From Chitinophagaceae bacterium (GTDB taxonomy: Bacteria; Bacteroidota; Bacteroidia; Chitinophagales; Chitinophagaceae), in NCBI GenBank assembly GCA_016719815.1, contig JADJYK010000017.1, positions 1 through 64,000 of the forward strand: DNA of 64,000 nt, given 5' to 3'. Below are positions 56,213 through 64,000 of this stretch, one piece after another (position 1 is the first letter of the stretch; each line of letters starts with the position of its first letter). Made by a program: the position numbers and the translations under genes. Below the pieces are notes generated by a model. The model had not been told where the DNA came from. It saw nothing but the letters and a program-made list of their open reading frames with translations, and did not search any database.

Positions 56213-57453
56213 GTAAGAGCTGGCACATAAAGAATCTCTTCCGGGTTATCATCAACCCTGAATTTACACGGTACATAACAGCAAGAATTCTCTTTATTGC
56301 GGGTCTGCGCATGACACCTGTATTATTAGGCTGGAGATTGTATGAAATAACAGGCAGTAAGCTGGCATTAGGTATTCTTGGTTTAGCAGAAGTAATACCG
56401 GCCATCTCTTTGGCATTACCTGCCGGCGTTAAAGTTGACAAAAGCAATAAACACCGTTTACTCAGTCTTTGTATGCTCCTTTATTTTTTCATAATGGCGG
56501 GTTTAATGCTGGTTACGTCTGAATGGATGCGGCAGCATTACTCAAGAAGAACCATTGAATGGAGTATTTATTCCCTAATTTTTGTTACAGGAGCGGTGAG
56601 GGCATTCGCCGGCTCTGCCTTCAATGCCTTTATGCCACAACTTGTTCCGGCCGAATCGTTGGTAAAGGCTGTATCGTACAATAGCATGGTTTGGCTGATA
56701 GCAGCAGTGGCCGGTCCGGCGACGGCCGGTTTATTGATGGGGTATACCAATATCACTATCGCCTTCATACCTGTATGTATTTTGGTAGGTTTGTCATTTC
56801 TTCTGTTTCAAAAAATTAAGCCAAAGCCTGTAAGCTGGCAGGGCACCAGCAAAACATGGGATGGCGTAAAAGAAGGATTACGCTTTGTCTTCCACCAAAA
56901 AGCATTGCTGGGAGCGATGAGCCTTGATATGTTTGCCGTTTTATTTGGGGGTGCAGTTGCATTATTACCAGCATTTGCCAGTGATATTCTCCATGTGGGT
57001 CCACAAGGTTTGGGTTGGCTGGTGGCAGCTACTTATCTTGGCAATTTCATAGCCATTGCATGGCTAACAGCACATCCACTCACAGGGAAACAAGGTAAAA
57101 TTCTATTGTATGTTGTTGCCGGTTTTGGTCTATGCATTCTGGTATTTGCCATTTCAAAGAGTTTTTGGCTGAGTTTTATCGCACTCTTAGCCAGTGGCTT
57201 GTTCGATGGTGTGAGTGTAATTAGCCGGGGAACTGGAGTGCAATTATTTGTGCCCGATGAAGTGCGGGGACGGGTATGTTCCGTTAACTCAATTTTCATT
57301 AATTCATCCAACGAACTGGGACAGTTTGAAAGTGGCGTTGCAGCTACTGCTATGGGCATGGTTCCTTCCGTAATTTTTGGCGGCTGCATGACCTTGCTCG
57401 TTTCCGTCATCACATGGTTCAAGGCACCTGGGTTAAGAAAGTTTGAATATTAG
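56209..57453 (+). CDS. MFS transporter
   Basis: 414 residues with about 12 membrane helices, intact. It resembles the enterobactin-exporter-like MFS_3 group: LYEITGSKLALGILGLAEVI near the N-terminus, a central cytoplasmic loop with KEGLRFVFHQKALLGAMSLD, and GVQLFVPDEVRGRVCSVNS late, where DEVRGRV is the characteristic repeat-related motif. It is translationally coupled to the deoxynucleoside kinase by an ATGA overlap. The substrate is unknown, and the coupling may simply reflect compact packing. Confidence 0.87.
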   Translation: MSKSWHIKNLFRVIINPEFTRYITARILFIAGLRMTPVLLGWRLYEITGSKLALGILGLAEVIPAISLALPAGVKVDKSNKHRLLSLCMLLYFFIMAGLMLVTSEWMRQHYSRRTIEWSIYSLIFVTGAVRAFAGSAFNAFMPQLVPAESLVKAVSYNSMVWLIAAVAGPATAGLLMGYTNITIAFIPVCILVGLSFLLFQKIKPKPVSWQGTSKTWDGVKEGLRFVFHQKALLGAMSLDMFAVLFGGAVALLPAFASDILHVGPQGLGWLVAATYLGNFIAIAWLTAHPLTGKQGKILLYVVAGFGLCILVFAISKSFWLSFIALLASGLFDGVSVISRGTGVQLFVPDEVRGRVCSVNSIFINSSNELGQFESGVAATAMGMVPSVIFGGCMTLLVSVITWFKAPGLRKFEY

Positions 57454-57532
57454 CAATTAATCCCAAGTCTGAATTTGCTGCCAAATATTCATTTAACTTT
57501 AATGAAGCATCCCAACTATAAAATATAAACAA

Positions 57533-58429
57533 ATGAACCGCCGCTCTTTTATCCAAAACACAGCCTTCACTTTTGGTGCTTTAACATTAACACAAAAAGG
57601 TCTTTTGGCTAACCTGTTTGAAGACCCCTGGAAGATAAAAATGCTTACAGATAATCTTGGTCTTTTTTCAGAAAGGGGTGGCACAATCGGTTTTCTGCTT
57701 ACAAAAAAAGGGCTGGCAGTAGTTGACACTCAATTTCCTGACCAGAGCAAACACCTGATGGATGAACTGAAAAAAAAGAGTGCAAAGCCAATCAAACTAT
57801 TAATAAACACACATCATCACGGTGACCACACTTCAGGCAATATTGTTTTTAAAGGAATAGCAGAAACAGTAATCGCACATGCCAATTCGAAGCTGAACCA
57901 GGAAATAATTGCCAAACAAAATAAATCAGAAGACAAACAATTATACCCTGATACTACTTTTACTGACAAGTGGTGCAAAAAACTGGGAGGCGAAAAAATC
58001 TGCTTACACTACTTTGGGGCGGCACATACTAATGGTGACAGCCTGGTACACTTTCAGCACGCAAACATCGTACATATGGGAGATCTTGTTTTTAACCGTC
58101 GCCACCCGTATGTAGACCGGCCCGGGGGTGCAAGCATAAAAAGCTGGATACAAGTACTGGATAAAGCCATAAATACATTCGATACTAATACCCAATATAT
58201 ATTTGGACATGCCGGAACAGGTTATGAGGTAACTGGCAAAGCTGAAGACCTGAATGCTTTCCACGACTATCTCGGTAACGTTTTGCAGTTTGTAGAAAAA
58301 GAAATGAAAGCCGGGAAAACCAAATATGAAATACTAAAAGCTACTTCCATACCTGGTGCTGATGAATGGAAAGGAGATGGAATAGCCCGGCCACTTACCG
58401 CTGCCTGGGAGGAGTTAGGAGGGAAATAA
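57533..58429 (+). CDS. MBL-fold metallo-hydrolase with Tat signal
   Basis: 298 residues. Twin-arginine signal MNRRSFIQNTAFTFGALTLT, so it is exported folded with its metals. The metal-binding set is HxHxDH in NTHHHGDHTSGN (His94, His96, Asp98, His99), then His in AAHTNGD, the bridging Asp in HMGDLVFNRRHPYVD, and the last His in FGHAGTGYEV. It belongs to the broad group including SoxH-like and quinoprotein-relay proteins and B-type lactamase relatives. The substrate is unknown. It stands alone. Confidence 0.9.
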   Translation: MNRRSFIQNTAFTFGALTLTQKGLLANLFEDPWKIKMLTDNLGLFSERGGTIGFLLTKKGLAVVDTQFPDQSKHLMDELKKKSAKPIKLLINTHHHGDHTSGNIVFKGIAETVIAHANSKLNQEIIAKQNKSEDKQLYPDTTFTDKWCKKLGGEKICLHYFGAAHTNGDSLVHFQHANIVHMGDLVFNRRHPYVDRPGGASIKSWIQVLDKAINTFDTNTQYIFGHAGTGYEVTGKAEDLNAFHDYLGNVLQFVEKEMKAGKTKYEILKATSIPGADEWKGDGIARPLTAAWEELGGK

Positions 58430-58433
58430 GCGG

Positions 58434-58901
58434 CTATAAGTTCACTTCAACCCTTTTGTCAAAATAAATTCTCCTTCGACTCAAAATTTTCACTTTCTTA
58501 AAATCAGTATGTTGCGGATTCAAGAGCAAGTTTCTTTCCTCAAACACTATTACACTTGGCACAGAAAGCAACATATATTTCTTTTCCGTTAAAAAGAAAT
58601 CACCAGTCCTCTGAGTTGAATTTCTGATGTCAGGAGCATCCCATCCGGCAGGCAGTTTTTTATAATCAGTTTCCAGAATAGATGCCGTATCCGGAACAAA
58701 GATGGTAACCAGAAAATAGGGTTTAGCATCCAGCATTTTGGCCGGTGTATGTGCCAGGATTTCCAGTAAAGCCAATGCCCGGCTCGAAGCTGTGTACAAT
58801 GCAGGCAGCCCTTCGCTGTTCCATCTCCCGCCAAACAATTTTGCCCCATTACCACTCAAATCATCAGCATATTTCTCCTGTGTAATACGGTATAGTTCCA
58901 T
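58434..58901 (-). CDS. RES-domain toxin (NAD+ phosphorylase type)
   Basis: 155 residues from ATG 58901; earlier in-frame starts are less likely. The family residues are visible: YRIT (Arg5), GGRWNSEG (Arg26), ALYTASSRALALLEIL (Tyr36, Glu47) and ERNLLLNPQHTDF near the C-terminus. RES toxins degrade NAD+ and stop growth. The gene follows, after 24 bases, an Xre/MbcA/ParS-type antitoxin on the same strand, the standard order of RES-Xre modules. Confidence 0.88.
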   Translation of the reverse strand: MELYRITQEKYADDLSGNGAKLFGGRWNSEGLPALYTASSRALALLEILAHTPAKMLDAKPYFLVTIFVPDTASILETDYKKLPAGWDAPDIRNSTQRTGDFFLTEKKYMLLSVPSVIVFEERNLLLNPQHTDFKKVKILSRRRIYFDKRVEVNL

Positions 58902-58925
58902 ATTAATAATAAGAATCAAATAATC

Positions 58926-59458
58926 TTAAAAAACACCCTGTTCCAGCCTTCCTAATATCTTTAATACAAGTTGTATCCCAAAAGTGGTATCCAAAAAATC
59001 AAGAGGTGTTTTATTGCCAAGAGAAATCAGAGGACTGTGAACCCACTCAATAAATGCTTCTTTAGAACCTATCACTTCAATTCCACGTTGTGCAAAAGCG
59101 GCCAGTTCCAGTACTTTTCAGTTTTTAATGTATCAAGCAGTTCATCTTCCTCTTTTCGCTGAATATTTCGGTGTGAACTGTGAAGCAATCTGCTCATCAC
59201 CTCCATGGAAATTCCAAGGTGAGCTGCTAGTGATTTCAATGTTGATTTTTGAATACCCTCTCTGGTAAGGGCAATTAAATCATAATCTCCGGAAATGGGT
59301 TTTTGAAGTGAAGTATTTCCTCCAAGAATAACCCGGAATGTATTATACTTTATCGCCGGCTCTTCTGCCATTGATGACGCTTCTTCATGTAATGGGTATG
59401 CTTTTGATTTTTTAATTCTACTTCTCATACTCTCTTTCTTTAACCAAAGATACGACAT
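58926..59458 (-). CDS. Xre/MbcA/ParS-type antitoxin, frameshifted
   Basis: Start ATG 59458 or 59428. The N-terminal helix-turn-helix part contains ALTREGIQKSTLKSLAAHLG and MEVMSRLLHSSHRNIQRKEE. The frame breaks near 59115, where one A is missing in the TGAAAAGTACTGG region. The other frame carries the conserved toxin-binding half: VLELAAFAQRGIEVIGSKE, then FIEWVHSPLISLGNKTPLD and LLDTTFGIQ-like sequence, ending at TAA 58926. Repaired length is about 167-177 residues. It should neutralise the RES toxin and repress the operon. If the frameshift were real, the toxin would be unrestrained, which argues for a sequence error. Confidence 0.85.
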
Positions 59459-59487
59459 ATTGGATAAAAAATATCCATTTTGTCTTA

Positions 59488-59970
59488 TTATTTTTTCGCT
59501 ATCAGTTTTTCCAGTACATAATATGTAATAGGACAAAAAGCCGAGTTTTTCAGTGTCAGTACCTTTCTTTTGATAATAACATCTTCATCTGTATATGGAA
59601 ACCGCTGACAATCAGACGGCCGCTGATCATAAATTGCACAGTAGTTATCTATACCTAAAAACGGACAAGGCGATGACTTTACAACAAAGTCACCATCTTC
59701 ATCCACCCTCAGATAAGTTTCAATGAAATCACCCTCCCGCATACGCAGGAATTTGCTGATTCGTTTTATATCCGGCGTTTTAAACCGGGGAGAGAAATTT
59801 TTACAGCAATTGGCACATTGCAGGCAATCCACTTTGGAAAAAGCCTCATTGTGAAATTCAGGAAGTAGCCGTAATACCTCATTTTTCCCAGCCCTATCCA
59901 GGAACTGCTTGTATACTTTTTGTCTTTCGTTAGATTTCTTTTCCCAGTTATGCAAAAGCTTTTCAGTCAT
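59488..59970 (-). CDS. YkgJ-family cysteine cluster protein
   Basis: 160 residues, intact. The cysteine cluster is CLQCANCCKNFSPRF, followed by CPFLGIDNYCAIYDQRPSDC, the CxxCxxCC...C...C layout of the zinc- or iron-chelating CxxCxxCC family (YkgJ/UPF0153). Biochemical function is unknown; a metal-binding role is likely. It lies just upstream of the antitoxin on the same strand. Confidence 0.9.
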   Translation of the reverse strand: MTEKLLHNWEKKSNERQKVYKQFLDRAGKNEVLRLLPEFHNEAFSKVDCLQCANCCKNFSPRFKTPDIKRISKFLRMREGDFIETYLRVDEDGDFVVKSSPCPFLGIDNYCAIYDQRPSDCQRFPYTDEDVIIKRKVLTLKNSAFCPITYYVLEKLIAKK

Positions 59971-60041
59971 ATTGCAAAGAAAAACATTTCACTGCTTATC
60001 CCCAGCATATTTGCAACACTCTTTTTGTCACCTCTGCGTCC

Positions 60042-60049
60042 TACCTTTG
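60042..60049 (+). promoter_or_regulatory. candidate -7 promoter element of gcvP
   Basis: TACCTTTG matches TAnnTTTG, 80 bases before the gcvP ATG at 60130. The surrounding TCTGCGTCCTACCTTTGCGG resembles the minus-strand sequence TCTGCGTACTTTGCGGG upstream of the peroxiredoxin gene (19926-19943). No clear -33 box at standard spacing. Confidence 0.4.
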
Positions 60050-60129
60050 CGGGGCAAAAAGCAAATATTCTGTATTGAACTATTTGCCTGTTAATACGTT
60101 CTTATTATTACACTCATACTTTGACTTTT

Positions 60130-63015
60130 ATGAACCTGATTGAAAAACAAGCTAACGAATTCTCGGAAAGACATATAGGGCCTGGTGAAACAGATACGAT
60201 GGCTATGCTGCAGATTATTGGGAATGCCAACCTCAATGAACTAATTGAACAAACTGTTCCTGCAGGAATTAGAATAGGCAAATCACTGAACCTGCCCGAA
60301 GCAATGAGTGAGTATGAGTATCTGCAACATATTAAAATAATTTCTCAAAAAAACAAAGTATTCAAAACATACACTGGCCAGGGCTATTACGATACGATCG
60401 TTCCGTCCGTAATAATGCGCAATATTTTTGAGAACCCGGGCTGGTATACACAATACACCCCCTATCAGGCTGAGATTTCACAAGGCAGGCTTGAAAGCTT
60501 ACTTAACTTCCAAACAATGGTAAGCGACCTTACCGGATTACCCATTGCCAATGCCTCATTGCTTGATGAAGGAACTGCTGCAGCAGAAGCAATGGCCATG
60601 TTCTTTCACTCTGTAAACAAACAGGACATACCGGAAAGACCTAAATTTTTTGTTGACAAAGAAATATTCCCACAAACAAAAGATGTTCTTACCACAAGGG
60701 CAATTCCTGTTGGTATCGAAATAGTAGAAGGCAATTATAAATCGGCAGAGATAAATAACAGTTACTTCGGTGCCATTGTGCAGTATCCAAACGATAAAGG
60801 TGCCGTAGAAGATTACCGCAATTTCATCGAAAAAACACATGCTGCCGGTGCATTTGTTGTGATGGCCACAGACCTTCTGGCATTAACACTGCTTACTCCT
60901 CCCGGTGAACTAGGTGCCGATGTTGCAATTGGTTCTGCACAACGTTTTGGTGTACCACTTGGATATGGTGGACCACATGCTGCTTTTTTCGCAGCAAAAT
61001 ACGATTTCAAAAGAAGCATTCCTGGTCGTATTATCGGAATCAGGATAGATGCACAGGGTAACCGAGCATTAAGAATGGCTTTACAGACAAGAGAACAACA
61101 CATCAAGAGGGAAAAGGCCACTTCAAATATTTGCACAGCGCAGGCATTACTTGCCAATATGGCTGCTATGTATGCTGTTTATCATGGCCATGACGGACTT
61201 AAAGATATCGCCAAAAGAATAGCAACACTAACCCAAACAGTGGCCATTTCACTTCAGGATATGGGATATGAATTAGTATCTGATGCTTTTTTTGACACCA
61301 TTTTTATTAGAACAGACAACAATTCTGCGATCAAAGAAAATGCTGAGGCTAAGAGAATAAACCTGCGTTATGTTGGCAATAACCTTGTCGGCATTTCGAT
61401 TGATGAGACTACAGATGTATCAGACCTCTTCGATTTAATTAGTTGTTTTGAAAACGAAAAGGACACAGTAAGTTTTGAAATTGATCAGGACGCTTTGCTG
61501 GAGTACATCCCTTCTTCGTTGACAAGAACCTCTGGATTTCTTACCCATCCTGTTTTTAATACTTACAAAAGTGAAAGCCAGATGATGCGGTACATCAAGT
61601 ATCTTGAAAACAAAGACCTGTCTCTAAATACTTCTATGATATCGCTGGGCAGCTGCACGATGAAATTAAATGCTGCTTCCGAAATGATTCCGCTCAGCTG
61701 GGCACACTGGAATAAAATACATCCTTTTGCACCTGCAAGTCAGACAGAAGGATACCAGTTTATTATTGATGAACTGAGTAAATACCTTTGTGAAATAACT
61801 GCATTTGATGCCTGCAGCTTACAACCCAACAGTGGAGCACAGGGTGAATATGCCGGACTGCTTACTATCAAATCCTACCACGAAGCTAATGGTGATCACC
61901 ATAGAAATGTAATGTTGATTCCGGTTTCAGCACATGGCACAAATCCTGCATCTGCTGTTATGGCAGGCATGAAAGTAGTGGTGGTAAAAGCCTTAGAAAA
62001 CGGCTATGTTGACATAGAAGACCTGAAAGTAAAGGCTGAAGCAAATGCTGCCACCCTTGCCGGTATAATGATTACGTATCCGAGTACTTACGGTATTTAT
62101 GAGGAAACAATAAAGGAAATCACTGGCATAGTACATGAGAATGGTGGGCAGGTATATATGGATGGAGCCAACATGAATGCCCAGGTGGGATTAACAGCAC
62201 CTGGTTTAATTGGTGCAGATGTTTGTCATCTTAACCTTCATAAAACATTTGCTATACCACACGGGGGCGGTGGCCCCGGAATGGGTCCTATCTGCGTTAA
62301 AGCCCATCTTGCAAAACATTTACCGGGGCATTTTCTGTCTGACAGTACCGGTCAGACAGGTAGTACAGGAGCCGTTTCTGCTGCACCTTATGGATCGGCA
62401 CTTATTCTTCTGATTTCTTATGGCTATATCAGAATGCTTGGCCCTAAGGGTTTGAAACAAGCAACTGAATATGCCATTCTGAATGCAAATTATATGAGAG
62501 CCAGACTTGCAGGTAAGTTCGATATTTTATATACCAACAGCAACGGGCAATGCGCCCATGAGTTTATTGTTGATTTAAGGCCTTTTAAAAAATCAGCTGA
62601 AATTGAAGCGGAAGATGTTGCGAAACGGCTTATTGATTACGGCTTTCATGCTCCAACGATGAGCTTCCCGGTTCCCGGAACAATAATGATTGAACCCACA
62701 GAAAGTGAAGACAAAGCAGAATTAGACCGTTTCTGCGATGCACTACTCTCTATCCGTGAAGAAATCAGGACTATCGAAGAAGGAAAAACCGATAGGAAAG
62801 AAAATCCGTTAAAACATGCTCCGCATACTCAAACGGAGGCTACCGCCAACGAGTGGAACCATCCTTACACCAGGCAGGATGCTGCTTTCCCGTTACCTTA
62901 TGTAACACAAAACAAGTTCTGGCCTTCAGTAGCCCGAGTGAATAACACTTATGGTGACAGAAACCTGATTTGCACTTGTGAACCAGTTGAAAGTTATATG
63001 GAAGCAGAATCATAA
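60130..63015 (+). CDS. gcvP: glycine dehydrogenase (decarboxylating), P protein
   Basis: 961 residues from ATG 60130, the fused single-chain P protein of the glycine cleavage system, which decarboxylates glycine using PLP and passes the aminomethyl group to the H protein. Features: RHIGPG near the N-terminus, TPYQAEISQGRLESLLNFQT, GSAQRFGVPLGYGGPHAAFF, SLGSCTMKLNAASEM, QPNSGAQGEYAGLL, and the PLP lysine at about residue 705 in HLNLHKTFAIPHGGGGPG. The frame is intact over 2.9 kb. The genes for the H, T and L proteins are not in the window. A strong terminator follows. Confidence 0.97.
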   Translation: MNLIEKQANEFSERHIGPGETDTMAMLQIIGNANLNELIEQTVPAGIRIGKSLNLPEAMSEYEYLQHIKIISQKNKVFKTYTGQGYYDTIVPSVIMRNIFENPGWYTQYTPYQAEISQGRLESLLNFQTMVSDLTGLPIANASLLDEGTAAAEAMAMFFHSVNKQDIPERPKFFVDKEIFPQTKDVLTTRAIPVGIEIVEGNYKSAEINNSYFGAIVQYPNDKGAVEDYRNFIEKTHAAGAFVVMATDLLALTLLTPPGELGADVAIGSAQRFGVPLGYGGPHAAFFAAKYDFKRSIPGRIIGIRIDAQGNRALRMALQTREQHIKREKATSNICTAQALLANMAAMYAVYHGHDGLKDIAKRIATLTQTVAISLQDMGYELVSDAFFDTIFIRTDNNSAIKENAEAKRINLRYVGNNLVGISIDETTDVSDLFDLISCFENEKDTVSFEIDQDALLEYIPSSLTRTSGFLTHPVFNTYKSESQMMRYIKYLENKDLSLNTSMISLGSCTMKLNAASEMIPLSWAHWNKIHPFAPASQTEGYQFIIDELSKYLCEITAFDACSLQPNSGAQGEYAGLLTIKSYHEANGDHHRNVMLIPVSAHGTNPASAVMAGMKVVVVKALENGYVDIEDLKVKAEANAATLAGIMITYPSTYGIYEETIKEITGIVHENGGQVYMDGANMNAQVGLTAPGLIGADVCHLNLHKTFAIPHGGGGPGMGPICVKAHLAKHLPGHFLSDSTGQTGSTGAVSAAPYGSALILLISYGYIRMLGPKGLKQATEYAILNANYMRARLAGKFDILYTNSNGQCAHEFIVDLRPFKKSAEIEAEDVAKRLIDYGFHAPTMSFPVPGTIMIEPTESEDKAELDRFCDALLSIREEIRTIEEGKTDRKENPLKHAPHTQTEATANEWNHPYTRQDAAFPLPYVTQNKFWPSVARVNNTYGDRNLICTCEPVESYMEAES

Positions 63016-63036
63016 TAAAACTTTGCTAAACTAAAA

Positions 63037-63065
63037 AGAGGCCGCAGTAATTTGCGGCCTCTCTG
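63037..63065. terminator. rho-independent terminator after gcvP
   Basis: AGAGGCCGCA, loop GTAATT, TGCGGCCTCT, then CTGTTATT. A perfect 10-bp stem between gcvP and the convergent gene; the A-tract on the left would let it work on both strands. Confidence 0.85.
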
Positions 63066-63086
63066 TTATTCTTAGCTATACATAAG

Positions 63087-64000
63087 TCAGAATCTGCCCT
63101 GACGATTGTTACTGTTTCTGCCACCGCTATTATTACCACCATTTCCACTTCCGTTATTACTCCCGTAGTTTCTATTAGCTCCTCCATTATCCCTTCTTTC
63201 TATCTGGCGGGAAGGCTGGTGCTGTTGTGGCGCTACTCTCCTTTCCATTTGCTGAGGCTGCCGCTGTGGCTGCTCGTATCGTCTTTCTATTTGCTGCGGT
63301 TGCCTTTGAGGCTGCTCATTCCTTTCAAAAGTTCTTGTTCCCTGTTGTCGTTGCGGTTGCGGCTGATTACCATTATTATCATAAGTACCCCGCTCAGGAC
63401 TTCTGTTGTTGCCACTATTGCCTGGGTTCATTGTTCTTTCACTCCTTTCTGCAGGGCGGTACGTTCGTTGCTCATTTCCCTGTTGCCTGTCATTACTGTT
63501 TCTTTCAAAATTTCGGTTACCTGGTTGTCCATTAGTACCGGTGCCACTTCCCAGTTGCCTGCTGTCATCATTTCTTCTGAAACGGTTGTTGTCAATCCTG
63601 TCGCGGCTGTCGGGATTGTTACTGCCGCGGTTGTTTATGTCTCTTCTGTCTTCACGGTATGTCCTGTTCCTGGAATCGCCATTACTTCTTTCATATCTGT
63701 CGAACTGGCGGGGCGCAAACTGCCGGTTCTCTTCCCGCCTTACATTCGGCCGATACACATTTATTTCGTTGTTACGAAATTCAGTGCGACCGGGTGAATA
63801 ACTCTGGCGGAAACGTACCGGTTCTATCCTTCCGCAATATCGTTCTGCGCTGAACCTTGATGGGCCAGAACGAAATCCATAATTTCTGCCATAGTTATAA
63901 TTAATAATCGTTGTGTAGTTAATGATGGTTACATTCTGATGCCTTGGAACATAATAATCAAATAACCTGAATGAAGTGATATGCCTTCTGGGTACAAAAC
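63087..64000 (-). CDS. Arg/Asn/Gln-rich disordered exported-type protein, 5' part outside the window
   Basis: The frame is open to the end of the window on the minus strand, so the start lies beyond it. The visible N-terminal part reads VPRRHITSFRLFDYYVPRH, QNVTIINYTTIINYNYGRN and FRSGPSRFSAERYCGRI, a tyrosine/asparagine-rich region. It leads into about 220 residues of low-complexity Arg, Asn, Gln, Gly and Pro, with short repeats such as EQPQRQPQQIERRY and a tail NYGSNNGSGNGGNNSGGRN. Such proteins (DUF6600-like in Bacteroidota) have a folded N-terminus and a disordered basic tail; exact family assignment is uncertain without the N-terminus. Confidence 0.7.
   Translation of the reverse strand, partial: FVPRRHITSFRLFDYYVPRHQNVTIINYTTIINYNYGRNYGFRSGPSRFSAERYCGRIEPVRFRQSYSPGRTEFRNNEINVYRPNVRREENRQFAPRQFDRYERSNGDSRNRTYREDRRDINNRGSNNPDSRDRIDNNRFRRNDDSRQLGSGTGTNGQPGNRNFERNSNDRQQGNEQRTYRPAERSERTMNPGNSGNNRSPERGTYDNNGNQPQPQRQQGTRTFERNEQPQRQPQQIERRYEQPQRQPQQMERRVAPQQHQPSRQIERRDNGGANRNYGSNNGSGNGGNNSGGRNSNNRQGRF

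Noticed and set aside
1..64000. tRNA, rRNA and CRISPR search by eye
   Set aside because: No T-loop/acceptor pairings, rRNA-like blocks or regularly spaced direct repeats with unique spacers were seen; a covariance search would be needed to exclude a tRNA completely.

Overview
The window looks like chromosomal DNA from a member of the Bacteroidota, most probably the family Chitinophagaceae. The evidence is a C-terminal type IX secretion sorting domain, a GLPGLI-family protein, DUF3857/transglutaminase and DUF6702 proteins, many Bacteroidota-style signal peptides and lipoproteins, and TAnnTTTG-type -7 promoter elements. The genus call is inference. I saw no rRNA, tRNA, CRISPR array or prophage.

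Layout. 0-8.5 kb: end of a VOC protein, a cysteine desulfurase, a two-subunit molybdenum hydroxylase, a GLPGLI protein, a 17-residue-repeat protein, phosphoglucosamine mutase and a methyltransferase. 8.5-12.6 kb: two tandem LTA-synthase-like membrane sulfatases. 12.6-24.4 kb: PAP2 phosphatase and a CBS-domain membrane protein, then DUF6702, HupE/UreJ and M1 peptidase, then esterase, peroxiredoxin, DUF6544, CotH and RRM proteins. 24.4-35.6 kb: cold-shock protein and secreted or surface proteins, serine hydrolase, heparinase, PQQ-propeller lipoprotein. 35.6-42.3 kb: the accessory region, with a nucleotidyltransferase/small-protein pair, an IS4-type miniature element, a papain-like protease with a chagasin-like inhibitor, five copies of a short dispersed repeat and a decayed OmpA-domain gene. 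42.3-64 kb: mostly housekeeping (clpB, queG, folK, deoxynucleoside kinase, gcvP) with a paired DUF3857 operon, an MFS transporter, an MBL hydrolase, a RES-Xre toxin-antitoxin locus and a disordered Arg/Asn/Gln-rich protein.

About twenty genes are broken by one or more frameshifts. Almost all can be repaired by restoring one base in a homopolymer, and they hit essential genes (glmM, clpB). I therefore read most of them as sequencing or assembly errors and report each as one gene with approximate break points. The OmpA-domain gene at 40568-42059 is the exception, being too damaged for that explanation alone.

The most unusual part is 36.3-40.6 kb. Inverted ends of an IS4-like element lie at 36389 and 39856 and are flanked by nearly identical 11-bp direct repeats. 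A secreted cysteine protease, its likely inhibitor and an unknown exported protein lie between them, and a same-direction 65-bp repeat separates the gene units.
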